From: DATHGT01 sp035317605
GTDB lineage: Bacteria; Methylomirabilota; Methylomirabilia; Rokubacteriales; CSP1-6
Assembly: GCA_035317605.1 (NCBI GenBank)
Contig: DATHGT010000102.1
Coordinates: forward strand, 1 to 63,891
Reading direction: 5' to 3'
DNA length: 63,891 nucleotides
In this document: positions 33,280-41,814 of the stretch, one piece after another
How positions within the stretch are numbered: the stretch's first letter is position 1
Layout: every line of letters begins with the position of its first letter
Made by a program: the position numbers and the translations under genes
The notes under the pieces: model-generated
The model's input: only the letters and a program-made list of their open reading frames with translations
Told to the model about the DNA's origin: nothing
The model's database searches: none

Positions 33280-33948
33280 TCAGGGGTTGGGGTAGACCAG
33301 GTTAGCATTGTCGATATCATACTGCGAGAGGTCCCGTGCACATGTCTCCCCGGAGAAGTAGAAGTTCATCGTATTCTTATTGGGATCCGCACACCCCGCG
33401 TATATATCTTCACGACACTGGTCATGGTACTGGTGCCGGAATCCCAGCATGTGCCCGAATTCGTGCGCCATGGCTGACTGCACGTCGTACTCGTTCGGTC
33501 CCGGGTTGAAGGACCACATGACGTTCGTGTTGATGATGATCGACTTCGTTCCGCATCCGGAAGGGCAGTACGGGAACACCTCATAGTCGGTCACCGCAAT
33601 AGCCCCCCCTGAGCCTATTGCGGCGCACCCTCCCTGGGAAAAGTCCATCGCCCCGAGGCGAGTCGGCAAGCCCACCGGGCAATCGGGTGTGTTTTGAACG
33701 CCGTTCCAGTTCCCGATGCGGTTGCCCGCATTGGTCCCGAGCCACGCATCCCGGGCCGCACCGAGCACGGTCCACAGCTGCGGGTAGGCATTGAGGATGT
33801 TTAGGAGGTTCTGGCCGATGTACAGGGCCGTGCCGTGTTGAAGCTCCGTAAAGTTATTGAAGTGGCAACCACCGTGATTTCCCCACGCGACTCGTGCGCA
33901 CCCGAGACACACCAGGACAGTGAATGCCAGGACCGTCGTTCGCTTCAT
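33280..33948 (-). CDS. Secreted matrixin-like zinc metalloprotease
   Basis: 222 residues with a signal sequence (MKRTTVLAFTVLVCLGCARVAWG); VCLGC might alternatively be a lipobox. The metzincin zinc site is complete: HEFGHMLGFRHQYHD (HExxHxxGxxH), followed by a Met-turn candidate NTMNFYF. Seven or more further Cys suggest disulfides in the exported protein. It would cleave extracellular or periplasmic proteins. The start overlaps the upstream gene's stop by 4 nt, so the two are coupled. Base composition is lower in GC than the flanks. Confidence 0.85.
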   Translation of the reverse strand: MKRTTVLAFTVLVCLGCARVAWGNHGGCHFNNFTELQHGTALYIGQNLLNILNAYPQLWTVLGAARDAWLGTNAGNRIGNWNGVQNTPDCPVGLPTRLGAMDFSQGGCAAIGSGGAIAVTDYEVFPYCPSGCGTKSIIINTNVMWSFNPGPNEYDVQSAMAHEFGHMLGFRHQYHDQCREDIYAGCADPNKNTMNFYFSGETCARDLSQYDIDNANLVYPNP

Positions 33949-34358
33949 GGCTTATCTCCATACCATTCCGGGAAGTTTCCGATGATGTAGTGGCCGCTGC
34001 CATCCGGGAAGGCCTTGAGGAAGAGCTTCCGCGGCACGCCCGCCTGCAGCGGCGTGACGAACGAGTTCCGCTTGTGTACGATGACCTTGGGCTGGACGCC
34101 TTTCTCGATCCGGACGATGTCGCCGTAAACGAACCGGTCGATCGGGGCCGGCAGGTGAAGCGGAAACGTCGCGTGCGGCTTCAGCACGATGATCACGTCC
34201 GCAGCCACCTCGATCGGCACGACCGGGAACTCGTGCGTGGGCAGGCGCAGCCGTTCCGCTTCTCGCTCCTGTTCTGTCTGGTACTGGGCTGTCGCCGTGC
34301 CCGATGACCAGGCCAGGGCGACCACACCGATGAGGACCAAGCTCGAGAACACGCGCAT
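33945..34358 (-). CDS. Secreted protein of unknown function, coupled to metalloprotease
   Basis: 137 residues from ATG 34358, which begins a signal peptide (MRVFSSLVLIGVVALAWSSG ... TAQ) with GAGAGG upstream; the frame is open further upstream but crosses the promoter. Mature part: YQTEQEREAERLRL then a beta-rich segment (VIIVLKPHATFPLHLPAPID). I do not recognise the family. ATGA overlap with the protease suggests it is a chaperone, inhibitor or substrate of that protease; inference only. Confidence 0.7.
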   Translation of the reverse strand: MRVFSSLVLIGVVALAWSSGTATAQYQTEQEREAERLRLPTHEFPVVPIEVAADVIIVLKPHATFPLHLPAPIDRFVYGDIVRIEKGVQPKVIVHKRNSFVTPLQAGVPRKLFLKAFPDGSGHYIIGNFPEWYGDKP

Positions 34359-34440
34359 CGCGACACCTCTCACTTCTCCGCGAGCTCGCGCGGACCCGGT
34401 CGATGTTGCGGGGCCTAGAACACGTCGATAAGTGCGCCGC

Positions 34441-34468
34441 ATCATACATCTCAGCAGATTCGTGTCAA
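34441..34468 (-). promoter_or_regulatory. Consensus sigma-70 promoter of the metalloprotease operon
   Basis: On the minus strand TTGACA (34468-34463), 16-bp spacer, TATGAT (34446-34441). Predicted +1 about 34434, 76 nt before the ATG. Located in an AT-rich stretch (34440-34560). Confidence 0.65.
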
Positions 34469-34469
34469 A

Positions 34470-34830
34470 ATGAATTTGGATGAATTTAAACCTAACATTC
34501 TGTGTATGATCTCGACACATTTAGTAGATTTAGGATCGCGCACATCCGCACGTCATGATTCGACAGTCGTTACAAAAGATACCCGAAACGTCATTGCCCC
34601 AGGTCACGCTTCGGGTGACCCGACGCCATCGCGGGAGGATACCCGGTTCCTGCTGCATCGGCGTCCCGTGGGAGTCCGAGTATCCCGCGTGCCGAGGTCG
34701 AAATGCGTGATACGGAAGTCGGTCAAGAGTTCCGTTCCTTGCCCCAGAGACGAAGCGAGGCTGCCGTCAAGGGCTCGCGGAGCGAGCCGCGTAGCGGCCG
34801 AAGGCCCTTGACGGTCAGGCCGAGCGAAGG
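34470..34830. other. Non-coding stretch inside the element
   Basis: No convincing gene. It starts AT-rich (promoter side), includes a short GGTCAC/GTGACC dyad near 34597-34615, and ends with the long hairpin described separately. Confidence 0.5.
34764..34814. terminator. Long hairpin with perfect 11-bp stem
   Basis: CCGTCAAGGGC (34764-34774) pairs with GCCCTTGACGG (34804-34814) around a 29-nt loop that itself contains GCTCGC/GCGAGC. It lies 17 nt beyond the stop of the minus-strand 34831-35091 gene and may terminate it, but there is no clear U-run. It could also be a mobile repeat. Confidence 0.45.
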
Positions 34831-35091
34831 CTACGTCTCCGCCACGTCGGAGTCCGATTCCTCGACGCTGTCCGCTACGGCCTTCCGGTAGTTCCGATAG
34901 CGTCGGTGGACGCCGGCGGCGGCGGTAGCTCGACGCTCTTTCAGGACCTCCGGGGTGTGGGCGAGGTACAGCTGGACCAGCCAGTCGATCATCGCCTCCA
35001 GGCGCCGCTGGCCCTTTCTCAGCTCATCTTCCCGCGTGGTCAGCATGACGGCGCGGCGACCTTCCATCCGCGCAACGAGCGAGTGTACCAA
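34831..35091 (-). CDS. Hypothetical helical protein of the element
   Basis: 86 residues, highly charged and helical (REDELRKGQRRLEAMIDWLV, HTPEVLKERRATAAAGVHRR), no signal peptide or known motif. Divergent from the recombinase 80 nt away, a position often held by excisionase or regulator genes in integrative elements. The call rests on position, composition and an uninterrupted frame; the start is uncertain. Confidence 0.5.
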   Translation of the reverse strand: MVHSLVARMEGRRAVMLTTREDELRKGQRRLEAMIDWLVQLYLAHTPEVLKERRATAAAGVHRRYRNYRKAVADSVEESDSDVAET

Positions 35092-35171
35092 GCCGACGTG
35101 GGCGTCACCGGGCGCATCGGGGGATTTGATGAACGCTCACCATCTCCTGCCTCAGCGCGAAGTACTCTCGG

Positions 35172-36131
35172 ATGATGTCGCCGATGCACCGTAACTTCCA
35201 GCGCAAGCAGCGTGGCAAGACCGAGGGAGGCGTCAGAGCCTACCGATGGAACCTGGAGCAGTTCTTGGTGTTCGTCCGCAATTGTAACGGCCGCCTGGCG
35301 AGGGTGACGGATTTGACCGCGGCGACGATCCAGGCGTGGATGGACGACATGGCCGCCGAGGACCTGGCGCTCAGCACCATGCGGGTCCGGCAGTCGACGG
35401 TGTCCAGCTTCTGCGCCTGGCTCGTGAAGCGGGAGATCCTCGCCGCAAACCCGGTGGCCAAGCTGGAGCGGCCGCCCCACCATCGCGAGCCCCCGAGGCA
35501 GGTCCCTGGGTCGTCGATGATGGACGCGCTGGTGGAAGCCGCGAAGCAGCGTCGCCGTCCGCGTGACGTGGCGATCTTCCTGATCCTGCGTTACACCGGC
35601 ATGCGACGCGAATCCGTGGCGACCCTGCAAATCCGCCATCTCGACGGCGCCTGGGGCCTCCGAGGCGTTCGCGTGAAAGGCGGCAAGACGCGGGACGTTC
35701 CCTTGCCCGCGGCGGTGATGCAGTTCATGAGCGTGTACGTCGAGCACTTTCTGGTCCGGCACGTCACGACGATCGAGCCGGACACGCCGCTGTTCTGGTC
35801 GAGCTGGGGCCGGCGCGGTGTCGGGAAGATCAAGGCGCCGATGACCGGCAAGAACGTCTGGCGGCTCTGCAAGGTGTACGGCCGGATGATCGGCTACCCC
35901 GAGTTGAAGCCGCACGATCTCCGGCACGGCGTCGCGATGGAGGTTCTCGAACAGCACCACGATCTCGAGCAGGTCCGCGCGCTGCTCGGGCACGCGCGGA
36001 TCGACACGACGCAGATCTACGCGAGCATCCGGCCGCCGCAGCTCAAGCGCGCGGTGTCGTTCTACGAGGAGCAGGCGACGCGGATGCTGAGCACGACTTC
36101 AATCGCGAACGGGAGGCGCGAAGACCGCTGA
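35172..36131 (+). CDS. Tyrosine recombinase/phage-type integrase
   Basis: 319 residues. N-terminal SAM-like core-binding domain (about 20-105, LEQFLVFVRNCNG ... FCAWLVKREILAANPVAKL). The catalytic domain has all six residues: Arg in RYTGMRRESV, Lys in VKGGKTRDVPLP, His-x-x-Arg in KPHDLRHGVAM, His in LLGHARIDTTQ and Tyr in QIYASI. It would catalyse site-specific integration/excision at the tRNA-derived repeat 80 nt downstream. A strong hairpin follows its stop. Confidence 0.93.
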   Translation: MMSPMHRNFQRKQRGKTEGGVRAYRWNLEQFLVFVRNCNGRLARVTDLTAATIQAWMDDMAAEDLALSTMRVRQSTVSSFCAWLVKREILAANPVAKLERPPHHREPPRQVPGSSMMDALVEAAKQRRRPRDVAIFLILRYTGMRRESVATLQIRHLDGAWGLRGVRVKGGKTRDVPLPAAVMQFMSVYVEHFLVRHVTTIEPDTPLFWSSWGRRGVGKIKAPMTGKNVWRLCKVYGRMIGYPELKPHDLRHGVAMEVLEQHHDLEQVRALLGHARIDTTQIYASIRPPQLKRAVSFYEEQATRMLSTTSIANGRREDR

Positions 36132-36141
36132 CGGCAATCCA

Positions 36142-36173
36142 TGTTTGAGGAACATCAGGAAGTTCCTCAAACA
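36142..36173 (+). terminator. Hairpin downstream of integrase
   Basis: TGTTTGAGGAAC (36142-36153), 8-nt loop, GTTCCTCAAACA (36162-36173): a perfect 12-bp stem just after the integrase stop. No U-run follows, so it may be a terminator of the hairpin-only kind, or a recombinase arm site close to the attachment repeat. Confidence 0.5.
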
Positions 36174-36202
36174 CGACGCGGAAAACCTCAACGAAATCGA
36201 AA

Positions 36203-36243
36203 TGGTGGCCCCAACGGGATTCGAACCCGTGTTTGAGTCGCGA
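36203..36243 (-). pseudogene. tRNA 3'-end fragment with encoded CCA (attR-like repeat)
   Basis: Read on the minus strand: T-arm ACGGG-TTCGAAT-CCCGT, acceptor 3' strand TGGGGCC, discriminator A and CCA. The rest of a tRNA is absent: the dipeptide transporter gene begins within 20 nt. Positions 36210-36243 form the right copy of the direct repeat. Translating the plus strand gives the well-known artefact peptide APTGFEPV. Confidence 0.7.
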
Positions 36244-36261
36244 TGGAATACACCCCAGTCC

Positions 36262-37204
<943 letters not shown>

Positions 37205-37224
<20 letters not shown>

Positions 37225-38188
37225 CGTCCAGCAGCCAGCAGCGCGCGACGCTCCCGTCGCCGTCATGGAAATCGCGCGGCTCCTCGGTCATGCACCGGCT
37301 CACGGCCTCGGGACAGCGCGGATGGAACGAACACCCCGAGGGCAGGCTCGCCAGGTTGGGAGGCTGGCCCGGGATCGAGTAGAGCGGCTCCTTGTTGCCG
37401 AGCTTGGGGACCGAGCCGAGCAGCGCGCGCGTGTAGGGATGCTTGGGCCGATCGAACAGCTCGCGCACCGGCGCCTGCTCGACGATCTTGCCGGCGTACA
37501 TCACGGCGACACGGTCGCACATCTTGGCCACGATGCCGAGGTTGTGGGTCACGAAGATGAGGGCCACCCCGGTCTCACGCTGGATGTCCTTGAGCAGGTC
37601 GAGATACTGCGCCTGAATGGTGACATCCAGGTTGGTCGTGGGCTCGTCGGCGATGACCAGCCGCGGCCCCCCGGCCAGCGCGATGGCCCCCACGATGCGC
37701 TGGCGCATGCCGCCGCTCATCTGGTGCGGGTAATCGCGCATGCGCCACTCCGGCGACGGGATGCGAACGGCCCGGAGCAGGTGCGTCACGCGTTCACGCA
37801 GCGTCCGGCCTCGCAGTTGCTGATGAAAGAATGCCGGCTCTGCCACTTGTCTGAAGATCGTGAACAGCGGGTTGAGCGAGGCCATCGGGTCCTGGAGGAT
37901 TACCGCGATACGTCGCCCGCGGACGCGACGCAGCTCGCGCTGGCTCTTCTTCGTGAGATCCTCGCCCTCGAAGATCACGCTGCCGCCGACGATGCGCGCG
38001 TTCCTCGGCAGGAGCCCGACGATCGACAGACACGTGGTGGTCTTGCCGCTGCCGGACTCGCCGACGAGCCCCAGTGTCTCGCCCTCGCGCAGCGCGAAGC
38101 TGACGCCGTCCACCGCCTTGACGACGCGCGACCCGCCGAAGGAAAAGAAGTGCGTCTGGAGATCGGAAACTTCGAGGACGGAAGACAC
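37205..38188 (-). CDS. Dipeptide/oligopeptide ABC transporter ATP-binding protein (DppD/OppD type)
   Basis: 327 residues. Walker A GESGSGKTT, signature SGGMRQRIVGAIAL, Walker B LVIADEPTTNLDV, H-loop VTHNLGIVAKMCDRVAVMYA, C-terminal GCSFHPRCPEAVSRC. Starts 3 nt after the permease stop. Second nucleotide-binding subunit of the dpp-like system. A relic of the same family lies at 50791. Confidence 0.94.
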
Positions 38189-38191
38189 GCG

Positions 38192-39097
38192 CTACAAATT
38201 CCTCAGCTGCGGGTCGAGGCGGACGCGCAGCCAGTCGCCGAAGAGCTGGGTGGCCAGCACGATCAGCAGGATGCAGACGCCGGGGAACACGGTGAGCCAC
38301 CACTGGCCGGCCATCAGCGTGGGGCGCGCTTCCGAGAGCATGAGGCCCCACGCGGGCTGGGGCGGCGGCACGCCCACGCCGAGGAAGCTCAGCGACGCCT
38401 CGGCGATGATCACCACCCCGACGGTGAGGCTCGCCAGCACCGTGGCCGTGTTCATCACGTTGGGCAGGATGTGCCGCTTGATCACGCGCAGGCGGCTGGC
38501 CCCCGCGATCTCGGCCAGCTTCACGAACTCTCGCTCGCGCAGGCTCAGCACTTCGCCCCGGATGACGCGGGCGTAGCGCGTCCAGTACACCGCGCCCAGG
38601 ATCACGATGATGTTCCACATGCTGGGCCCGACCATGGCGGCCAGGAAGATCGCGAACACGATCGCGGGCAGGGCGAGCCAGGCGTCGGTCACGCGCATGA
38701 TGATCTGGTCCACGAAGCCACCGACGTAGCCGGCGAGGATGCCCATGAACGTGCCGATGCTGCCGGCCACCAGCGTGCCCATGATGCCCACGATCAGAGA
38801 CACCCGCGCGCCGTGGATCAAGCGGCTCAGCACGTCGCGGCCCTGGAAATCGGTGCCCAGCAGCGCCGCGCTCGTGCCGCCTTCCATCCAGAACGGCGGG
38901 GCGAACACGGGCGCCCCCGGGATGGGCAAGGTCGGCTCGTAGGGGGCGATGAAGTCGGCGAAGGCGGCGACCAGGAGCAAACCGCCGAGGATCACGACCG
39001 CGAGCAGCGGCGCTTCGCGCACCGCCTTGACGATCCCGCGGAACGCGCGCTCCCAGCGCCCCGAAGCCACCGCCGTCCGCGTCACGATCGTGGACAT
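38192..39097 (-). CDS. Dipeptide ABC transporter permease (DppC type)
   Basis: 301 residues, five to six membrane helices; N-terminal helix ALLAVVILGGLLLVAAFADF; EAA loop around EFVKLAEIAGASRLRVIKRHILPN. The LLGTDFQGRDVLSRLIHGAR segment is the DppC/OppC hallmark. Forms the translocation pore with the DppB-type gene 29 nt upstream. Confidence 0.94.
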   Translation of the reverse strand: MSTIVTRTAVASGRWERAFRGIVKAVREAPLLAVVILGGLLLVAAFADFIAPYEPTLPIPGAPVFAPPFWMEGGTSAALLGTDFQGRDVLSRLIHGARVSLIVGIMGTLVAGSIGTFMGILAGYVGGFVDQIIMRVTDAWLALPAIVFAIFLAAMVGPSMWNIIVILGAVYWTRYARVIRGEVLSLREREFVKLAEIAGASRLRVIKRHILPNVMNTATVLASLTVGVVIIAEASLSFLGVGVPPPQPAWGLMLSEARPTLMAGQWWLTVFPGVCILLIVLATQLFGDWLRVRLDPQLRNL

Positions 39098-39126
39098 GTG
39101 TTACCTCGTGAGCCGGTCGTTTCGGC

Positions 39127-40047
39127 TCATCGCGTGAGCCGGATGCGCGGGTCGATGAACGCGTAGAGGATGTCCACGACCAGGTTGATCCCCACGATCA
39201 TGAAGCCGGCCATCACCACCACGCCCTGCACGAGCGGGAAGTCGCGCTGGAAGATGCCCTCGTAGAGCAGCCGCCCGATGCCCGGCCAGGCGAAGATCAC
39301 CTCGATGATGACGGCCGCGTTGACCATCACCACCAGGTTGACGCCGGCCAGCGTGAAGACCGGAATCAGCGCGTTCTTGAACGCGTGCATGGCGATGACC
39401 ACCAGATCGGGCAGCCCCTTGAGGCGGGCGAGCTTGATGTACTCGCTGCCCAGGACTTCCAGCATGCTCGAGCGGGTCAGCCGCAGCATCGAGGCCGCGA
39501 AGTACCAGCCCAGCGCGAGCGCGGGCATGACCACGTTGCGCCAGTCGCCGGCCCCCGAGGTCGGCAGCCAGCGCAGCCACACCGAGAAGATCAGGATCAG
39601 CACAAGCCCGAGCCAGAACCCGGGGATCGAGAGCCCGAGCAGCCCGATGCCCTTGGCGAGGTTGTCCCACCAGCTGTTGACCTTCACGGCCGAGATGATG
39701 CCGGCGGGGATGCCGATGAGCAGCGAGATCAACGTGGCGGCCAGGCCGAGGGTCAGCGAGTTGGGCAGGCGCTGGAAGTACAGCTCGCTCACCGGCATCC
39801 GGTAGTTGAACGACTTGCCCAGCTCGCCCTTGAACGCGTTCTGCATGAAGGTCACGTACTGCACGGGCCACGAGCGGTCGAGCCCCCACTGGTGGCGGAC
39901 GCGCTCGAGGTCCTCGGGGCGCGCGCTCGCCTCGGCCATCAGCAAGACCGGGTCGCCGGTGAGGCGGACGATCAAGAAGATCGTCCCGCTCAGGATCAGC
40001 AGCGTGATCGCGCTGTAGAGGACGCGCCGGACGATGAACTGCACCAT
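39127..40047 (-). CDS. Dipeptide ABC transporter permease (DppB type)
   Basis: 306 residues; N-terminal MVQFIVRRVLYSAITLLILS is typical of DppB/GsiC, followed by QYVTFMQNAFKGELGKSF, the EAA loop SEYIKLARLKGLPDLVVIAMH, and a final LVDILYAFIDPRIRL. Partner of the DppC-type subunit. Ten nt separate it from the binding-protein gene. Confidence 0.94.
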   Translation of the reverse strand: MVQFIVRRVLYSAITLLILSGTIFLIVRLTGDPVLLMAEASARPEDLERVRHQWGLDRSWPVQYVTFMQNAFKGELGKSFNYRMPVSELYFQRLPNSLTLGLAATLISLLIGIPAGIISAVKVNSWWDNLAKGIGLLGLSIPGFWLGLVLILIFSVWLRWLPTSGAGDWRNVVMPALALGWYFAASMLRLTRSSMLEVLGSEYIKLARLKGLPDLVVIAMHAFKNALIPVFTLAGVNLVVMVNAAVIIEVIFAWPGIGRLLYEGIFQRDFPLVQGVVVMAGFMIVGINLVVDILYAFIDPRIRLTR

Positions 40048-40057
40048 CGGGCCGCGG

Positions 40058-41653
40058 CTAGTCCTTCACCTTGATGTCTTCCCAGGGATACGCGTATCCG
40101 GTCGTGATCGTCGGGAACACGTCCTGCCACTTCGTGAGCGTCACCCGCGGCCCGATGGCGTTCACGAAGGCGTGGCGGAACACCGGGACCAGGTAATAGT
40201 TCTCCAGAATCCCCCGCTGGATCTCCTCGGCGAGCTTCTTGCGCTCGGCGGGGTTGATCGAGCGCTCGTACTGGTCGAACTTGCCGTCGAGGTCCTTCAC
40301 GCAGATGCGGTCGCGCGAGTTGAACCCGCCGCACTTGAAGTGGCCCTCGTACCAGAACGACCAGCTCCCGCCGATGCGGGCGCCGTGCAGGATGATCTGG
40401 GTCCCCGGGAACTCCTTGAGCCCGGCCTGCAGCCGCTGGAAGTAGATGCCGCGCTCCATGGTCTGAAGGCGCCCGCGGATGCCGACCTCGCGGAGCTGGG
40501 CGATCACGCGCTCGCCGCGCGAGTAGAACGCGGGGATCGGCGTGACCCACGCCACGTCGAACCCGTTCGGATAGCCCGCCTCGCGGAGGAGCTGCTTGGA
40601 CTTCTCCACGTTGCGCGGGAACTCGGGCCACTCGATCGCGTACTGGACGTCGTCGTTGATCCAGTTGCCGGTCGGCCTGCCCATGCCGGCGGTCTCGGCC
40701 TGGTTCATGGCCCGTCGGTCGAGGGCCAGGCTCACGGCCTCGCGCACGCGCTTGTCGTGAAACGGGTTCTTCGGGTCCTGGAACCCGGGGAACTCGATGA
40801 AGAACGAGCCTGAGAGGACAGGGGCCAGCGTGACGCCGGGCAGCTTGCCGACCTTGGTGATCAGCTCGCCGGGCACGTTGTAGATGATGTCGGCTTCACC
40901 GCGCTCGAGCATGGCGACCCGCGTAGCCGGCTCCGGCACCGAGACCATGACGAGCTGCTTGGCGTTGACGGGACGGTAGTAGCCGTCGAAGGCCTCCATC
41001 TCGATCTTCACGCCCGGCTCGTGGCGGACCACCTTGTACGGCCCGGCCCCGATCGGCTTCTGCTTGAAGCCGTCCGGCCCCACCTGCTTGTAGTACTTCT
41101 CGGGCACCACCCAGGCGGCCCCGTCCACGTTGGCGGTGCCGAAGAGGATCCCGAAGTCGAGGAAGGGCTCCTTGAACACGAACCGAATGGTCCGGTCGTC
41201 GACGAGCTCGACGCGCTCGGTCTTCTTCTTGAAGACGTCGGCCTTGGCCCCCCGATAGTTTTCGTAGCTGAACTTCACGTCCTGCGGGGTGACCGGGTCG
41301 CCGTTGTGGAACTTGATCCCCTTCCGCAGCGTGAAGGTGGCGCTCTTGGCGTCGGGAGCGATCGCGAAGCGCTCGGCCAGTGCCGCGTGATCGTAGAGCT
41401 GGGTGCCCTGGTTCTTGATGAGCGCGTCGTGAATCGCGGTGAAGAAGTTGTCGGGGGTGGCGGTGCCGTCGTGCTCCTGGGGATCGAGCCAGCGGGACGC
41501 AAAGCCCGCATGCCAGGCCAGCACGAGCTTGCCCTTGGCGGCGGCGCCGGCGGGCGACGAGAACGGAATGGCCGCCGACGCGGCGGCGATCAGGATCGTG
41601 ACGACCGCCAGCAGGCGGACCATGCTGTGAGTCGTGAGTCGGTAGCGTGTCAT
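40058..41653 (-). CDS. Extracellular solute-binding protein, family 5 (DppA-like)
   Basis: 531 residues from ATG 41653 (GGAGG upstream; the frame extends to 41668). Signal peptide LLAVVTILIAAASAAIPFSS. Family 5 features: FTLRKGIKFHNGDPVTPQDV, QKPIGAGPYKV, RVREAVSLALDRRAMN, ESQLREAGYPNGF-type segment (LLREAGYPNGFDVAW). First gene of the transporter operon; binds the substrate in the periplasm. Substrate cannot be told from sequence (peptides, sugars or other solutes). Confidence 0.92.
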   Translation of the reverse strand: MTRYRLTTHSMVRLLAVVTILIAAASAAIPFSSPAGAAAKGKLVLAWHAGFASRWLDPQEHDGTATPDNFFTAIHDALIKNQGTQLYDHAALAERFAIAPDAKSATFTLRKGIKFHNGDPVTPQDVKFSYENYRGAKADVFKKKTERVELVDDRTIRFVFKEPFLDFGILFGTANVDGAAWVVPEKYYKQVGPDGFKQKPIGAGPYKVVRHEPGVKIEMEAFDGYYRPVNAKQLVMVSVPEPATRVAMLERGEADIIYNVPGELITKVGKLPGVTLAPVLSGSFFIEFPGFQDPKNPFHDKRVREAVSLALDRRAMNQAETAGMGRPTGNWINDDVQYAIEWPEFPRNVEKSKQLLREAGYPNGFDVAWVTPIPAFYSRGERVIAQLREVGIRGRLQTMERGIYFQRLQAGLKEFPGTQIILHGARIGGSWSFWYEGHFKCGGFNSRDRICVKDLDGKFDQYERSINPAERKKLAEEIQRGILENYYLVPVFRHAFVNAIGPRVTLTKWQDVFPTITTGYAYPWEDIKVKD

Positions 41654-41691
41654 TGTCACGGCCTCCACTCGCGGGGTGGTGGGAGTGCCGT

Positions 41692-41720
41692 AGGCTAGCC
41701 CGGCCCGCGTGAGCGGTCAA
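41692..41720 (-). promoter_or_regulatory. Sigma-70-like promoter of the dipeptide transporter operon
   Basis: On the minus strand TTGACC (41720-41715), 17-bp spacer, TAGCCT (41697-41692), 39 nt before the DppA-like ATG. Confidence 0.45.
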
Positions 41721-41745
41721 GTCGCGGCTTGACAAGGTGCGCCAG

Positions 41746-41775
41746 TTGACAGGCCCCGGAGTCGCCTGGTAGCGT
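41746..41775 (+). promoter_or_regulatory. Sigma-70-like promoter of divergent binding-protein gene
   Basis: TTGACA (41746-41751), 18-bp spacer, TAGCGT (41770-41775), 39 nt before ATG 41815. Another TTGACA lies at 41729. The two divergent promoters are about 26 bp apart at their -35 boxes, so a common operator is possible. Confidence 0.45.
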
Positions 41776-41814
41776 CTGCGGCGATCCGATCCCCCACGTC
41801 TCGGGAGGTCTCAG

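Larger units (their letters stand above)
32585..36243. mobile_element. Putative small integrated element with tyrosine recombinase
   Basis: About 3.66 kb between tRNA-derived direct repeats, carrying a complete tyrosine recombinase transcribed toward the right repeat, a metalloprotease operon and small unknown proteins. Parts of it (33.3-34.6 kb) are clearly more AT-rich than the rest of the window, and its promoter matches the sigma-70 consensus unusually well. No replication, mobilisation or excisionase gene is recognised, so it is either very small or a decayed remnant. Confidence 0.6.
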
